64,000 nt of DNA from Ephydatia muelleri (GCA_013339895.1 JABACO010000003.1:3086812-3150811), one strand, 5' to 3'. Numbered from the stretch's first letter, positions 34,604 through 46,725 are shown. Notes: generated by a model not told the origin, from the letters alone. A program made the numbers and translations.

Positions 34604-35347
34604 ACAGCATTCCCGACAGCAGCAAACATGTGGACACTTCAGCTTGAATGTTGTGTGTATGCTTGCAGACCTGAATGAAATTTGAAACAACACACGGTTA
34701 ATATTATCTAAACTCATATTAAAGTAATTATTAATAAATGCAGCGCAAATCGCAATCCCACGTGATAAATCGCGCTAACAACGCAATCGCGTCACGAACA
34801 GCGCGATAAATGTAAGTGCGATTAATCGCTTAACGCGCTGCCAGAGGCCATTCTGACGTGTAATAGCGCGATTAAGCGCGCTAGCCATGCACAGGGCATT
34901 AACGTAAATCGCGATGTAACGTTAGCGCCTCTTGCGCGATTAAGCGTGGTTTATCACGATTTTTTTCCCTCGGGAGGGAACCTATTAAGGAACAATCTAC
35001 TACCCTTGACCAATGCGCACATACAATGCACGTTAGAGAGATAATCTGCTGGATAGAAGATGACAAATATACTAACAGTAAGAAATGGAACCAATACTCA
35101 CTTGTAGGTATAAGGATCAACCACATCAAAGGGTTGTTATATAAACACACAGCTGCATGTCGGTTAGCTACCTGTTTAAAAAAATGAAATTTCTTTCTTG
35201 CTAGCAAGGTACTTACATGTACGTTGATAAACAAGATTCGTGTGCACCATTGCTGATTACTGCGGGATGGCTTTGGGGGTGTGAGCGTTGATTAAAAATT
35301 GTAGTAACTCTTAATAGGGGTGCGTTCCACATTCGCTCTAAGGGTCT

Positions 35348-35410
35348 TGTACATGTATGATAAAAGTGCATGCGAATATATATCGCATGCACTTTTATCA
35401 TACATGTACA
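35348..35410. repeat. 63-base near-perfect palindrome
   Basis: tgtacatgtatgataaaagt ... and its complement with an AT centre (gaatatatatcgc). Confidence 0.9.
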
Positions 35411-35444
35411 TTGCTTTTACATGTACACACATTGTGTGTGTGTG

Positions 35445-36273
35445 TGTGATGTCTGGGTACATCCTTGGTATCTGGCACGGTGTGGGGTAGAATCCACCCC
35501 CTACTTTGAGAAAGGTGGCAGGTCAGATGTCCTGACTAGTCGCATCTACACACACACACATACATACACACACATGCTATCATACTCATTTCAAAAACCA
35601 GATATCTCTTCACAGACACAGCTTATGACTCATTCATAGCATGCTCAAACATCTGTATTCAAGTTTATACAAGTGAATTGATCAGTGCTTTGCAACTATA
35701 TGCAAGATTGATATCCTTACTAAATAGTGTTGATTGGTCCTTGCCATGTAACTTGTAATTGAAGCAAGTGCGCACTTGTGTACTCCCTGGCATTACTTTT
35801 TCCATCCACTGAACGTTTTACACTAGACATGACTTCTTTTGCAGAGTGCTAGTGTCATTGCACATTAACTCCCTCCTCTCTCTCCCCCCTCTCACTGCAT
35901 GTCTCAGCATCCTCATCATCACCATCACCACCATTACCATCACACTGCAACCACCACCATCACACCACCACCACCACTACCACACACCACCAACCACACA
36001 CCAACACCACACACCACCACCACTACCACTAACACCACTATCATCATAACTACCACACCACTATCACCACCATCCATATAGTTGCAAAGCACTGATCAAT
36101 TAACTTGTATAAACTTGAATACAGATGTTTGAGCATGCTATGAATGAGTCATAAGCTGTGTCTGTGAAGAGATATCTGGTTTTTGAAATGAGTATGATAG
36201 CATCGCCACCTTTCTCAAAGTAGGGGGTGGATCCTACCCCACACCAGGTACCAAGGATATACCCAGACATCAC
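35445..36273. repeat. Long inverted repeat, ~200-250-base arms
   Basis: 35445-35700 and 36076-36273 are reverse complements (gaatccaccccctactttgag, catagcatgctcaaacatctg and neighbours). The left arm has an extra CA-rich piece. The spacer 35700-36075 holds a cac/cat triplet microsatellite. Confidence 0.88.
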
Positions 36274-36445
36274 ACACACACACACACACATGCACACACA
36301 CATGCACACACACACACAATATATATACATGTATATATAAAACTTGCACAATACATACACACACATGCATCACACACAAAACACATACACAACACACACA
36401 TCTACACATACACATGCACACCACAAAGGGGGTGGTTGGGGCGAT

Positions 36446-37445
36446 NNNNNNNNNNNNNNNNNNNNNNNNNNNNNNNNNNNNNNNNNNNNNNNNNNNNNNN
36501 NNNNNNNNNNNNNNNNNNNNNNNNNNNNNNNNNNNNNNNNNNNNNNNNNNNNNNNNNNNNNNNNNNNNNNNNNNNNNNNNNNNNNNNNNNNNNNNNNNNN
36601 NNNNNNNNNNNNNNNNNNNNNNNNNNNNNNNNNNNNNNNNNNNNNNNNNNNNNNNNNNNNNNNNNNNNNNNNNNNNNNNNNNNNNNNNNNNNNNNNNNNN
36701 NNNNNNNNNNNNNNNNNNNNNNNNNNNNNNNNNNNNNNNNNNNNNNNNNNNNNNNNNNNNNNNNNNNNNNNNNNNNNNNNNNNNNNNNNNNNNNNNNNNN
36801 NNNNNNNNNNNNNNNNNNNNNNNNNNNNNNNNNNNNNNNNNNNNNNNNNNNNNNNNNNNNNNNNNNNNNNNNNNNNNNNNNNNNNNNNNNNNNNNNNNNN
36901 NNNNNNNNNNNNNNNNNNNNNNNNNNNNNNNNNNNNNNNNNNNNNNNNNNNNNNNNNNNNNNNNNNNNNNNNNNNNNNNNNNNNNNNNNNNNNNNNNNNN
37001 NNNNNNNNNNNNNNNNNNNNNNNNNNNNNNNNNNNNNNNNNNNNNNNNNNNNNNNNNNNNNNNNNNNNNNNNNNNNNNNNNNNNNNNNNNNNNNNNNNNN
37101 NNNNNNNNNNNNNNNNNNNNNNNNNNNNNNNNNNNNNNNNNNNNNNNNNNNNNNNNNNNNNNNNNNNNNNNNNNNNNNNNNNNNNNNNNNNNNNNNNNNN
37201 NNNNNNNNNNNNNNNNNNNNNNNNNNNNNNNNNNNNNNNNNNNNNNNNNNNNNNNNNNNNNNNNNNNNNNNNNNNNNNNNNNNNNNNNNNNNNNNNNNNN
37301 NNNNNNNNNNNNNNNNNNNNNNNNNNNNNNNNNNNNNNNNNNNNNNNNNNNNNNNNNNNNNNNNNNNNNNNNNNNNNNNNNNNNNNNNNNNNNNNNNNNN
37401 NNNNNNNNNNNNNNNNNNNNNNNNNNNNNNNNNNNNNNNNNNNNN
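36446..37445. other. Assembly gap of exactly 1000 N
   Basis: A uniform run of 1000 N, probably a placeholder of unknown true size, just before the giant array. Frames crossing it are meaningless. Confidence 0.99.
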
Positions 37446-38850
37446 CCTGGTGAAGCTGGTGAGGGAGGTGACCTGGTGAAGCTGGTGAGGGAGGTAGACC
37501 TGGTGAAGCTGGTAGAGGGGGTGGACCTGGTGAAGCTGGTGGAGGAGGTGGACCTGGTGAAGTTGGTGAGGGGTGGACCTGGTGAAGCTGGTGGGGGAGG
37601 TGGATCTGGTGAAGCTGGTGGAGAAGGTGGACCTGGTGAAGCTGGTGAGGGAGGTGGATCTGGTGAAGCTGGAGGAGATGGACCTGGTGAAGCTGGTGGG
37701 AGAGGTGGACCTGGTGAAGCTGGTGGAGAGATGGACCTGGTGAAGCTGGTGAGGGAGGTGACCTGGTGAAGCTGGTGAGGGAGGTAGACCTGGTGAAGCT
37801 GGTGAGGGAGGTGGACCTGGTGAAGCTGGTGGAGGAGATGGACCTGGTGAAGCTGGTGGGGGAGGTGGACCTGGTGAAGCTGGTGAGGGAGGTGACCTGG
37901 TGAAGCAGGTGGAGGAGGTGGACCTGGTGAAGCTGGTGAGGTGGACCTGGTGAAGCTGGTGAGGAGGTGGACCTGGTGAAGCTGGTGAGGGAGGTGGACC
38001 TGGTGAAGCTGGTGAGGGAGGAGATAGACCTGGTGAAGCTGGTGAGGGAGGTGGGCCTGGTGAAGCTGGTGGAGTGGACCTGGTGAAGCTGGTGGTGGAG
38101 GTGGACCTGGTGAAGCTGGAGGAGGAGGTGGACCTTGAAGTTGGTGGGGGAGATGGACCTGGTGAAGCTGGTGAGGAGGAGGTGGACCTGGTGAAGCTGG
38201 CGGAGGAGGTGGGCCTGGTGAAGCTTGTGGGGGAGGTGTACCTGGTGAAGCTAGTGAGGGAGGAGGACTGGTGAAGCTGGTGGAGGAGGTGGACCTGGTG
38301 AAGCTGGTGGAGAAGGTGGACCTGGTGAAGCTGGTGAGGGAGGAGGTGGACCTGGTGAAGCTGGTGAGGGAGATAGACCTGGTGAAGCTGGTGAGCACTG
38401 TGCAAAAGTTAGATCGATACAGGAGGACTGGTGAAGCTGGAGAGGAGTGGACCTTGAAGTTGGTGGGGGAGATGGACCTGGTGAAGCTGGTGAGGGAGGA
38501 GGTGGACCTGGTGAAGCTGGCGGAGGAGGTGGGCCTGGTGAAGCTTGTGGGGAGGTGTACCTGGTGAAGCTAGTGAGGGAGGAGACTGGTGAAGCTGGTG
38601 GAGGAGGTGGACCTGGTGAAGCTGGTGAGGGAGGTGACCTGGTGAAGCTGGTGGAGGAGGTGTGACCTGGTGAAGCTGGTGAGGGAGGTGGACCTGGTGA
38701 AGCTGGTGAGGGAGGAGATGGACCTGGTGAAGCTGGTGGAGGAGGTGGCCTGGTGAAGCTGGTGGAGGAGGTGGACCTGGTGAAGCTGGTGAGGGAGGAG
38801 GTGGACCTGGTGAAGCTGGTGAGAGAGATAGACCTGGTGAAGCTGGTGAG
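37446..38850. repeat. 27-base Gly-rich array, left block
   Basis: cctggtgaagctggtgaggg-type units emerging from the gap. There is a ~400-base higher-order duplication: 38133-38395 and 38451-38850 share unusual variants (ccttgaagttggtgggggag, gaagcttgtggg, gaagctagtgag), and each ends in gagcactgtgcaaaa. Confidence 0.97.
38396..38422. mobile_element. 27-base relic of the CACTG-ended element
   Basis: cactgtgcaaaagttagat follows gag exactly as at the left end of the element at 38851, then array sequence resumes. It is an internal-deletion relic carried in the higher-order repeat. Confidence 0.75.
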
Positions 38851-39602
38851 CACTGTGCAAAAAGTTAGATATACGATACGGTATATTTTTGGTTATATTT
38901 GAGAATACGCCAAAATATACGTCTGAGTACTATATTTGAACTATAAGACGGCGTATATTCAAGAATCCGCAAGTGTTAAATACGTCACTGTTTATATAGG
39001 CACAATTAAGTGTACAAATATACCCCCGTAAGTATATTTATATCATCCCCCGTGTATATTCAAGTTTCACATATTCTGTGTGTATATTTGTCTGCGAGTT
39101 ATCATTCTTGTACAAGCGTTCATAAGCATCTAATAACTAAGGAGCCGGCGCTTGTCTTTAGTACTTAGCAGTACAAACCGAACTTGACACGCTCAATGCC
39201 GAAGTCGGAATTCGGACATCTGCCTGTGTGTAAATGTGTGTGTGGACATCTGTCTGTGTGGGACATCTGTCTGTGTGGGACATCTGTCTGTGTGGGACAT
39301 CTGTCTGTGTGTGTGTCTGTGCATATGCGTGTGTGGGACATCTGTCTGTGTATACGTGTGTGTGTACATCGTCTGTATGCGTGTGTGTGACATCTGTCAT
39401 GGTGTACGTGCGACTGTGTGTCCGTCTGTGTGTTGTGTTTTATGCGTGTGCATGGACATCTGCGTTATGTGCTACTGTGTGTGTCCGCGAGCGTGTGGAC
39501 ATGTACGTGCAAAGTGTGTGTCATTACAATTTTGAAATGTTAATGTGTACCATTTTTATTCTTACAAGTTTGGAATGGATATACAGTACATAATGATATG
39601 GT

Positions 39603-40349
39603 ATAGAGGTTGTGCAATAGCGTCATAAATCGTCATCAATAAATAGCAACCTTTGCTAAGCGCCATTTTGAGTGTCAAAAGCAGACACGTGTCTATCCGT
39701 ATAGAGTGATTAGAGGTTCCTGACCTATACCGTTTTGAGCCATTTCGTGTGGATTAAATGCAGCTAGGAAAGTACGGCCAAGTACTCTGAGTATTACTAA
39801 TTAGCTTCCATGACACTGCCAAACAGCGTTACAGGTAAAATTGGAGCTGGTTGGTGCGCTTGAAGACCCGTATGTATGAGAGAGGCATTGTTAGTGTAGA
39901 TTGGAATAATTGGCCTCAGGTTCCGATAGCTGTAGCAAAGACTCTGCAGCATCAATTCTTTTTGTTTTACCAACTTCCTTTTTATCCACCTCCCCAATGT
40001 TCTGTGGAATCTGTTCAATCATGCAACACGCTTCCTCTTCAAAGGGGACTCATGTGCTCGAATAAGGAAGGAACATAATCAGGGGATAGGAGGTTGTTGC
40101 TCTATTCCCCCGAAACGAAGTGTACGCTACATATCCACGAGTTACTCATTTGGAATCCAATCTTTGCGCCCTCTGCTTCTATCCACTGGGACTTACGTTC
40201 TCATCTTGAGTAAAATGAACGCCCGAATGAAACGACTTACCTGCATCCAACTGCACAACAAGCCTTGCCCATACTATTTGCTTTGACACTCAAAATGGCG
40301 GATAACACAGATACCGTCACTTCGCTCCAGCCCATTGCACAACCTCTAT
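39603..40349. mobile_element. Nested MITE with 16-base TIRs
   Basis: atagaggttgtgcaat at 39603-39618 is the exact complement of attgcacaacctctat at 40334-40349. A further inner match (cgccattttgagtgtcaaa near 39661 and its complement near 40285) supports a ~750-base element. No coding region recognised. Confidence 0.78.
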
Positions 40350-41234
40350 TGTTTTTTACAATTTCACGCAGGCTTGTAAATGATGTAACATGAAAGGTTT
40401 CTTATGCCAGTTCAAGAAGATAGGTGATAGTCTTACCTTTGTCAATAGGTTAGTGCTGTTATCGTTGTTATTTACTATTTATAACCAATTTAAAAGTGCA
40501 CCAATTAGGAGTATGCCATTGCACGTGATGGCTAATTTTGGCGGGTTCCCTGTTGTAAGTGTGGCCTGGAAAGGTACGTGACTTTGCTTATCACGTTTGT
40601 GTTATTTTGGGGATGCGTTTGTGATGCAGTACATCAGCCTCATTAACCTGCTGAAAGCAAGCCTAGCATACGGTAAGCGACTCACAATTTGTGTGCAATG
40701 CACTTTATTGGGGTTGGTCTCCGGTTATCACAAGCGGCCGATTCTGCTGAGGTAAGTTACAAAGTGGCAAGTATGACCATTTCAATTGATGCCAAATGTT
40801 ATTATGTTCTCGTCTTTATCAGGTCACGTAGTACGTGGGGCCCGCTGTCTCAGGACTATGGGTTTCGGCTATCACAAGCGCGGGTCGATTCTGCTGAGGT
40901 AAGTACGGCAATGGCTTTGCTACTTTCATTTTGCTTTTCTGCAGCGTTCTATTCGAACTGGTAAGTACGCTGGGGGCCTAAAAATTGTACTTTTCTTTTG
41001 TGCCATTTGGTTAGTCAGCACCAACAAGTCCATCACTAGAGGTAAGTATGGCCATTTCAATTGGCACCAAATGTTATTATATTCTCGTCTTATCAGGTCA
41101 CACTAAGTTCGTACTTGGGAACCGCTGTCTTAAGGCACTATGGTGTTTGAATATTTGTGTTTGGTGTTGTATCAACTTATATGTGCGAAGAAAAGTTTTA
41201 AAACCAAAGCAGATTGCAAAGGGGGAGTGGGGAT

Positions 41235-41260
41235 GGGGGGGGGGGGGGGGGGGGGGGGCG
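41235..41260. repeat. poly-G run
   Basis: About 25 G with one break. Confidence 0.9.
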
Positions 41261-41501
41261 GAGGACTGTTTACGGAAGGTCAAGCCCAAATTACGATAGT
41301 GCGCGGTTTCACCAAACCATGTAACCCATTAATGAAAATTCAAAGGTTTGCTAAGATACCAGAAACCCGCACGTGACTGACTATATTTCAATTATACGTA
41401 TTTGCTTATAATGTTTATACGCAGACAGCTATATTGCTACTTATATTCGAATATACGCTATAATATACAGTGTCGCATAACAAACTTTTTGCACTGTGGA
41501 G

Positions 41502-44500
41502 GGAGGTGGACATGGTGAAGCTGTGGAAGAGGTGGACCTGGTGAAGCTGGTGGAGGAGGTGACCTGGTGAAGCTGGTTGAGAGGGAGGTGGACCTGGTGA
41601 AGCTGGTGAGGGAGTGGACCTGGCGAAGCTGGTGAGGGGAGGAGGTGGACCTGGTGAAGCTGGTGGGAGGTGGACCTGGTGAAGCTGTGAGGGAGATGCA
41701 CCTGGTGAAGCTGGTGAGGGGGGGTGGACCTGGAAGCTGGTGAGGGAGATGGACCTGGTGAAGCTGGTGAGGGAGATAGACCTTGAAGCTGGTGGAGGAG
41801 GAGGTGGACCTGGTGAGCTGGTGAGGTAGGAGTGGACCTGGTGAAGCTGGTGGGGGAGGTGGACCTGGTGAAGCTGGTGGGGGAGGTGGACCTGGTGAAG
41901 CTGGTGAGGGAGGAGGTGGACCTGGTGAAGCTGGTGAGGGAGATGGACCTGGTGAAGCTGCTGGAGGAGGTGGACCTGGAAGCTGGTGGGGGAGGTGGAT
42001 CTGGTGAAGCTGGTAGGAGATTTGACCTGGTGAAGCTGGTGGAGGGTGGACCTGGTGAAGCTGGTGGAGGAGATGAACCTGGTGAAGCTGTGAGGGAGGT
42101 GACCTGGTGAAGCTGGTGGTGGAGTTGGACCTGGTGAAGCTGGTGAGTGAGGTGGACCTGGCGAACTGGTGAGGAGTGGACCTGGTGAAGCTGGTGAGGA
42201 GGTGGGCCTGGTGAAGCTGGTGGAGGAGGTGGACCTAATGAGGGAAGTTGACCTGGTGAAGCTGGTGGAGGAGGTGGACCTAATGAGGGAGTGGACCTGG
42301 TGAAGCTGGTGAGGGAGGAGGTGGACCTGGTGAAGCTGGTGGAGGAGATGGACCTTGTGGAGCTGGTAGAGGAGGTGACCTGGTGAAGCTGGTGGAGGTG
42401 GTGGACCTGGTGAAGCTGGTGGAGGAGGTGGACCAGGTGAAGCTGGTGGAGGAGGTGGACCTTGTGGAGCTGGTGGGGGAGGTGGATCTGGTGAAGCTGT
42501 GGAGGAAGTGAACCTGGTGAAGCTGGGGGGAGGTTGACCTGGTGAAGCTGGTGGAGGAGGTGGACCTGGTGAAGCTGGTGGAGGTGGTGGACCTGGTGAA
42601 GCTGGTGAGGAGGTGGACCTGTGGCTGTGAGGAGGTGGACCTGGTGAAGCTGGTGGAGGAGGTGGACCTGGTGAAGCTGGTGGAGTAGGTGGACCTGATG
42701 AAGCTGGTGGGAGGTGGACCAGGTGAAGCTGGTGGGAGGAGGACCTGTGAGCTGGTGGGGGAGGTGGATCTGGTGAAGCTGGTGAAGAGGTGGACCTGGT
42801 GAAGCTGGTGGAGGTGGTGGACCTGTGAAGCTGGTGAGGGAGGTGGACCTGGTGAAGCTGGTGAGGGAGGTGGACCTGGTGAAGCTGGTGAGGGAGGAGG
42901 TGGACCTGGTGAAGCTGGTGGAGGAGGTGGACCTTGTGGAGCTGGGGGAGGAGGTGGACCTGGTGAAGATGGTGAGGGAGGTGGACCTGGTGAAGCTGGT
43001 GGAGGTGTGGACCTGGTGAAGCTGGTGGAGAGGTGACCTGGTGAAGCTGGTGAGGGAGGTGGACCTGGTGAAGCTGGTGAGGGAGGTGACCTGGTGAAGC
43101 TGGTGAGGGAGTGGACCTGTGAAGCTGGTGGAGTAGGTGGACCTGATGAAGCTGGTGAGGGAGGTGGACCTGGTGAAGCTGGTGGAGGTGGTGGACCTGG
43201 TGAAGCTGGTGAGGGAGGTGGACCTGGAAGCTGGTGAGGGAGGTGGAACCTGGTGAAGCTGGTGGAGGAGGTGGACCTGGTGAGCTGGTGGAGTAGGTTG
43301 GACCTGATGAAGTTGGTGAGGGAGGTGGACCTGGTGAAGCTGGTGAAGGAGGTGGACTTGGTGAAGCTGGTGGAGGAGGAGGTGGACCTGGTGAAGCTGG
43401 TGAGGGAGGTGGATCTGGTGAAGCTGGTGAGGGAGGAGGTACATCTGGTGAAGCTGGTGGGGAGGAAGTGGACCTGTTGAAGCTGTGAGGGAGATGGACC
43501 TGGTGAAGCTGTGAGGGAGATAGACCTGGTGAAGCTGGTGAGGGAGGTGGATCTGGTGAAGCTGGTGAGGGAGGAGTACATCTGGTGAAGCTGGTGGGGA
43601 GGAAGTGGACCTGTGAAGCTGGTGAGGGAGATGGACCTTGAAGCTGGTGAGGGAGATAGACCTGGAAAGCTGGGGGAGAGGCGGTGGACCTGGTGAAGCT
43701 GGTGAGGGAGGTGACTTGGTGAAGTTGGTGAGGAGGAGGTGGACTGGTGAAGCTGGTGAGGGAGGTGGACCTGGTGAAGTTGTGAGGGAGGAGGTGGACC
43801 TGGTGAAGCTGGTGGGGAGGTGGACCTGGTGAAGCTGGTGAGGGAGGTGGACCTGGTGAAGTTGGTGAGTGAGGAGGTGGACCTGGTGAAGCTGTGGAGG
43901 AGGTGGACCTTGTGGAGCTGGTGGAGGAGGTGGACCTGGTGAAGCTGGTGGAGGTGGTGGACCTGGTGAAGCTGGTGGAGAGGAGGACCAGGTGAAGCTG
44001 GTGGAGGAGGTGGACCTTGTGGAGCTGGTGGAGGAGGTGGACCTGGTGAAGCTGGTGGAGGTGGTGGACCTGGTGAAGCTGGTGGAGGAGGAGACCAGGT
44101 GAAGCTGGTGGGGGAGGTTGACCTGGTGAAGCTGGTGGAGGTGGTGGACCTGGTGAAGCTGGTGGAGGTGGTGGACCTGGTGAAGCTGGGAGGTAGGTGG
44201 ACCTGGTGAAGCTGGTGAGGGAGGTGGACCTGGTGAAGCTGGTGGAGGAGGTGGACCTGGTGAAGCTGGTGGAGTAGGTGGACCTGATGAAGCTGGTGAG
44301 GGAGGTGGACCTGGTGAAGCTGGTGGAGTGGTGGACCTGGTGAAGCTGGTGAGGGAGATGGACCTGGTGAAGCTGGTGAGGGAGGTGGACCTGGTGAGCT
44401 GGTGAGGGAGGTGGACCTGGTGAAGCTGGTGGAGGAGGTGGACCTGGTGAAGCTGGTGGAGTAGGTGGACCTGATGAAGTTGGTGAGGGAGGTGGACCTG

Positions 44501-44928
44501 GTGAAGCTGGTGAAGGAGGTGGACCTGGTGAAGCTGGTGGAGGAGGAGGTGGACCTGGTGAAGCTGGTGAGGGAGGTGGATCTGGTGAAGCTGGTGAGGG
44601 AGGAGGTACACCTGGTGAAGCTGGGTGGGGGAGGAAGTGGACCTGTTGAAGCTGGTGAGGGAGATGGACCTGGTGAAGCTGGTGAGGGAGATAGACCTGG
44701 AAAAGCTGGTGGAGGAGGCGGTGGACCTGGTGAAGCTGGTGAGGGAGGTGGACTTGGTGAAGTTGGTGAGGGAGGATGTGGACCTGGTGAAGCTGGTGAG
44801 GGAGGTGGAACCTGGTGAAGTTGGTGAGGGAGGAGGTGGACCGGTGAAGCTGGTGGGGGAGGTGGACTGGTGAAGCTGGTGAGGGAGGTGGACCCTGTGA
44901 AGTTGGTGAGGGAGGTGGACCTGGTGAA
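41502..44928. repeat. 27-base Gly-rich array, right block (3.4 kb)
   Basis: More than 120 units of the same family as 15404-15753. Most spacings are multiples of three, but many single-base losses (for example tgtgag for tggtgag, gtggacctgtgaag) break the frame. They may be real or uncorrected sequencing errors. Long minus-strand open frames exist because the repeat has few stops on either strand. Recurrent larger blocks are visible, such as gaggaagtggacctg near 43460, 43600 and 44635. Confidence 0.97.
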
Positions 44929-45012
44929 GCGCCGTTATTCGTGCTTGTGTGGTTGTGTGCATGTACATGTGTGTACGTTTATAATGTTTTGCGTGTTCGC
45001 AAAGATAAACAA
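44926..45012 (+). CDS. Membrane-anchor-like C-terminus after the giant array
   Basis: Following the last array unit, GEAPLFVLVWLCACTCVYVY then NVLRVRKDKQ and taa. It matches the array-terminating sequence at 15753-15840 with one replacement (C to Y). An aataaa signal follows at 45009. Frame connection through the array is broken by indels, so this is at best the 3' end of a variable gene. Confidence 0.35.
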
Positions 45013-45257
45013 TAAAAATGGTTGACTAAAATAAATTGAAGATGACTGCCAGTTAGTTACCACATTTTTAAAGTGTTAGTTTGTGGCTGAAAAGCGAATA
45101 AGCCACCCGCTGGATTTCCACACTGTACATGTTTCAATGTTGCAATTTTATAAGAATGCACTCTTTTTAAAACCATTTTAGATTGCGTAGTATTTTGTGT
45201 AGGGTGATGAGAAGTCATCTTATTATATGAAACTGTGGGAGATATATCATCCTCTAG

Positions 45258-46725
45258 TGGCATCTCCTCCACAAAATGCGAACATCTCCATTCTTATGGG
45301 TTCTGGAATATTGACCTCTTAAATGTCACCTGGGACTGCAAGCAGTATGTTGACGAAAACACATTCTTCTCAAGTGCTTTTCAGCATCTCTCTCTTTCTT
45401 TAGATTGGTGTCAGCCGTTACAATGTGTATGAAGGAAGTCCCAACACCCTGGATTCCCGTCAGCTAATGGCGTCTTGTGCCCTACAGCAACCTGCACCTT
45501 CCTCATCAATCTATATACTGATCTCAGCGGCAAACATTTCACTGTGTGTGTGTCTTCACTGAATGTTGTTGGTCAGAATGGAACTGCGAACTGCAAATAC
45601 AACTCAGGTACGTATATAGGTACAAAGTGGTAGGCGGTCGTAAAATGCAAATGCATAGGCCATTGAGGGCAGATCAATAATAGGAACATGTATCACGTGC
45701 ATAGACCAGGTTAGCTCAGTTCATGAAGCACATTTCTATAAAAATAAATAAATCACTTTTCGACTTCCATTAGTCTACAATCAGAACGACCGTATTGAAT
45801 CCTGCAGATGGTTTGTTTTATGTAGCAAAGGCGGCTAGCTAGCATTAGCTATGAAGAGTATTATTGGTTGGCAACATGTCCTTACAAGATGAAAACCATT
45901 TATATCGTCGCTCAGCTTGTCATTGGTTACAGCCAACGCTTGATCAATCCTGGTCCGATCCTATCCCCCCCCAACCACTCCAACAAGATAATATACATGT
46001 ATTTGGTTGTGTGTTTGTGTGCGTTAGATGTATCCTATTAATAGATGCTTGTGTGTACATACATGATATGTAATATTATAGGTAGGAATAATTCATAAAT
46101 AATCAGAACAAAATTGGTAGATTTAGTACATGTACTTGTAGCAGGTTTTATCATAGCATGTTAGTATCAGGCCCGTAGCAGGTCAGGAAATGGGGGGGTT
46201 CGGAAAACAAATGTGGACCTAACTAGTGGGCGGTGGCCGAGGTGGGTTGCCCGATACGAAAAGGGGGGGTGGTAAGTCCACTTCAGGTCCGATATACGAA
46301 AGTGGGGGCGGGGGGGGGGGGGGGGGCAATTCGCTTCAGGTCCGATATACGAAAAAGTGGGGCGGGGGGGGGCAATTCGCTTCAGGTCCATTACGAAAAG
46401 TGGGGGGGAGGGGGGGGGGGGTGGGGAGCAATTCGCGTCAGGTCCAGAAGCTTCGCAAGCCGGGACCCGCACCACATAAGCGGACCTTGACCCTTTTAGG
46501 GGGGGGAGGGTTCGTTCGAACCCCCCGAACCCCCCCTGGCTACGGGCTTGAGTAATATATACAGCTGCACATATTTTCATCTTGTGTTTTTATTTATTTC
46601 AAGGTACAACATTGACCCCAAGTACACCTTCATCTTTAGCTATAACTGTATCTCGATTTTCTGAATATTTATTTAGCGCCATTATGTCTGCTTGTGTGGT
46701 TGTGTACATGTGTGTGTGTTTATAA
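45258..46725 (+). pseudogene. Gene 1-like receptor, 3' half, frameshifted
   Basis: This matches gene 1 exons 3, 4 and 5. The exon 3 copy (from 45258, ASPPQNANISILMGSG) has lost a base and stops shortly after. The exon 4 copy (about 45405-45607) has another single-base loss (aacaccctgg against aacgctcttgg). The exon 5 copy (from 46603) still reads GTTLTPSTPSSLAITV to the same taa as gene 1. The Ig-like and first FN3 exons are missing. Intron 4 contains an extra element at 46169-46551. No array follows this copy. Confidence 0.85.
46169..46551. mobile_element. G-rich MITE absent from the gene 1 copy
   Basis: The ends caggcccgtagcagg and ctggctacgggcttg are an imperfect TIR. Inside are four to five diverged copies of aattcgcttcaggtccgata and poly-G runs. 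The matching intron of gene 1 near 14998 is uninterrupted (gttagtattgtac). It is hAT-like by its ends and an approximate flank repeat. Confidence 0.72.

Larger units (their letters stand above)
29815..34974. mobile_element. 5.2-kb TIR element with tnp2-type remnant and BEN gene
   Basis: The left end cccgagggaaaaa (29815) matches the complement of ttttttccctcggg at the right end (to 34974). Both subterminal regions are full of gcgcgatt / aatcgcg motifs in opposite orientation. The dinucleotide ag flanks both ends, a weak 2-base duplication. Inside are a 150-160-base satellite, a decayed minus-strand transposase of the tnp2 kind (CACTA/EnSpm superfamily) and a plus-strand BEN-domain gene. The class is inferred from tnp2; the ends do not begin with the classical CACTA. 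Confidence 0.7.
38851..41498. mobile_element. CACTG-ended DNA element inserted in the array
   Basis: The left end cactgtgcaaaaagttagat and right end aaactttttgcactgtg are an imperfect TIR (about 15-16 bases). gag flanks both ends (38848-38850 and 41499-41501), although gag is frequent in the array. CACT-type termini with a 3-base duplication fit CACTA/EnSpm. The subterminal regions are tatatt-rich (38860-39100 and 41385-41470). No transposase is recognisable inside. The interior holds a gacatctgtctgtgtgg tandem repeat (39228-39350), a nested MITE (39603-40349), and a roughly 150-200-base repeat around 40740-41100 (tcaattgatgccaaatgtta). Confidence 0.72.

Noticed and set aside
36215..38405. 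Long open frames spanning the N gap
   Set aside because: They consist largely of translated N and are meaningless.
41441..44968. A minus-strand open frame of more than 1100 codons (Pro/Ser/His-rich) across the giant array
   Set aside because: The repeat has few stops on either strand, the frame wanders between registers at indels, and nothing with exon signals flanks it on that strand.
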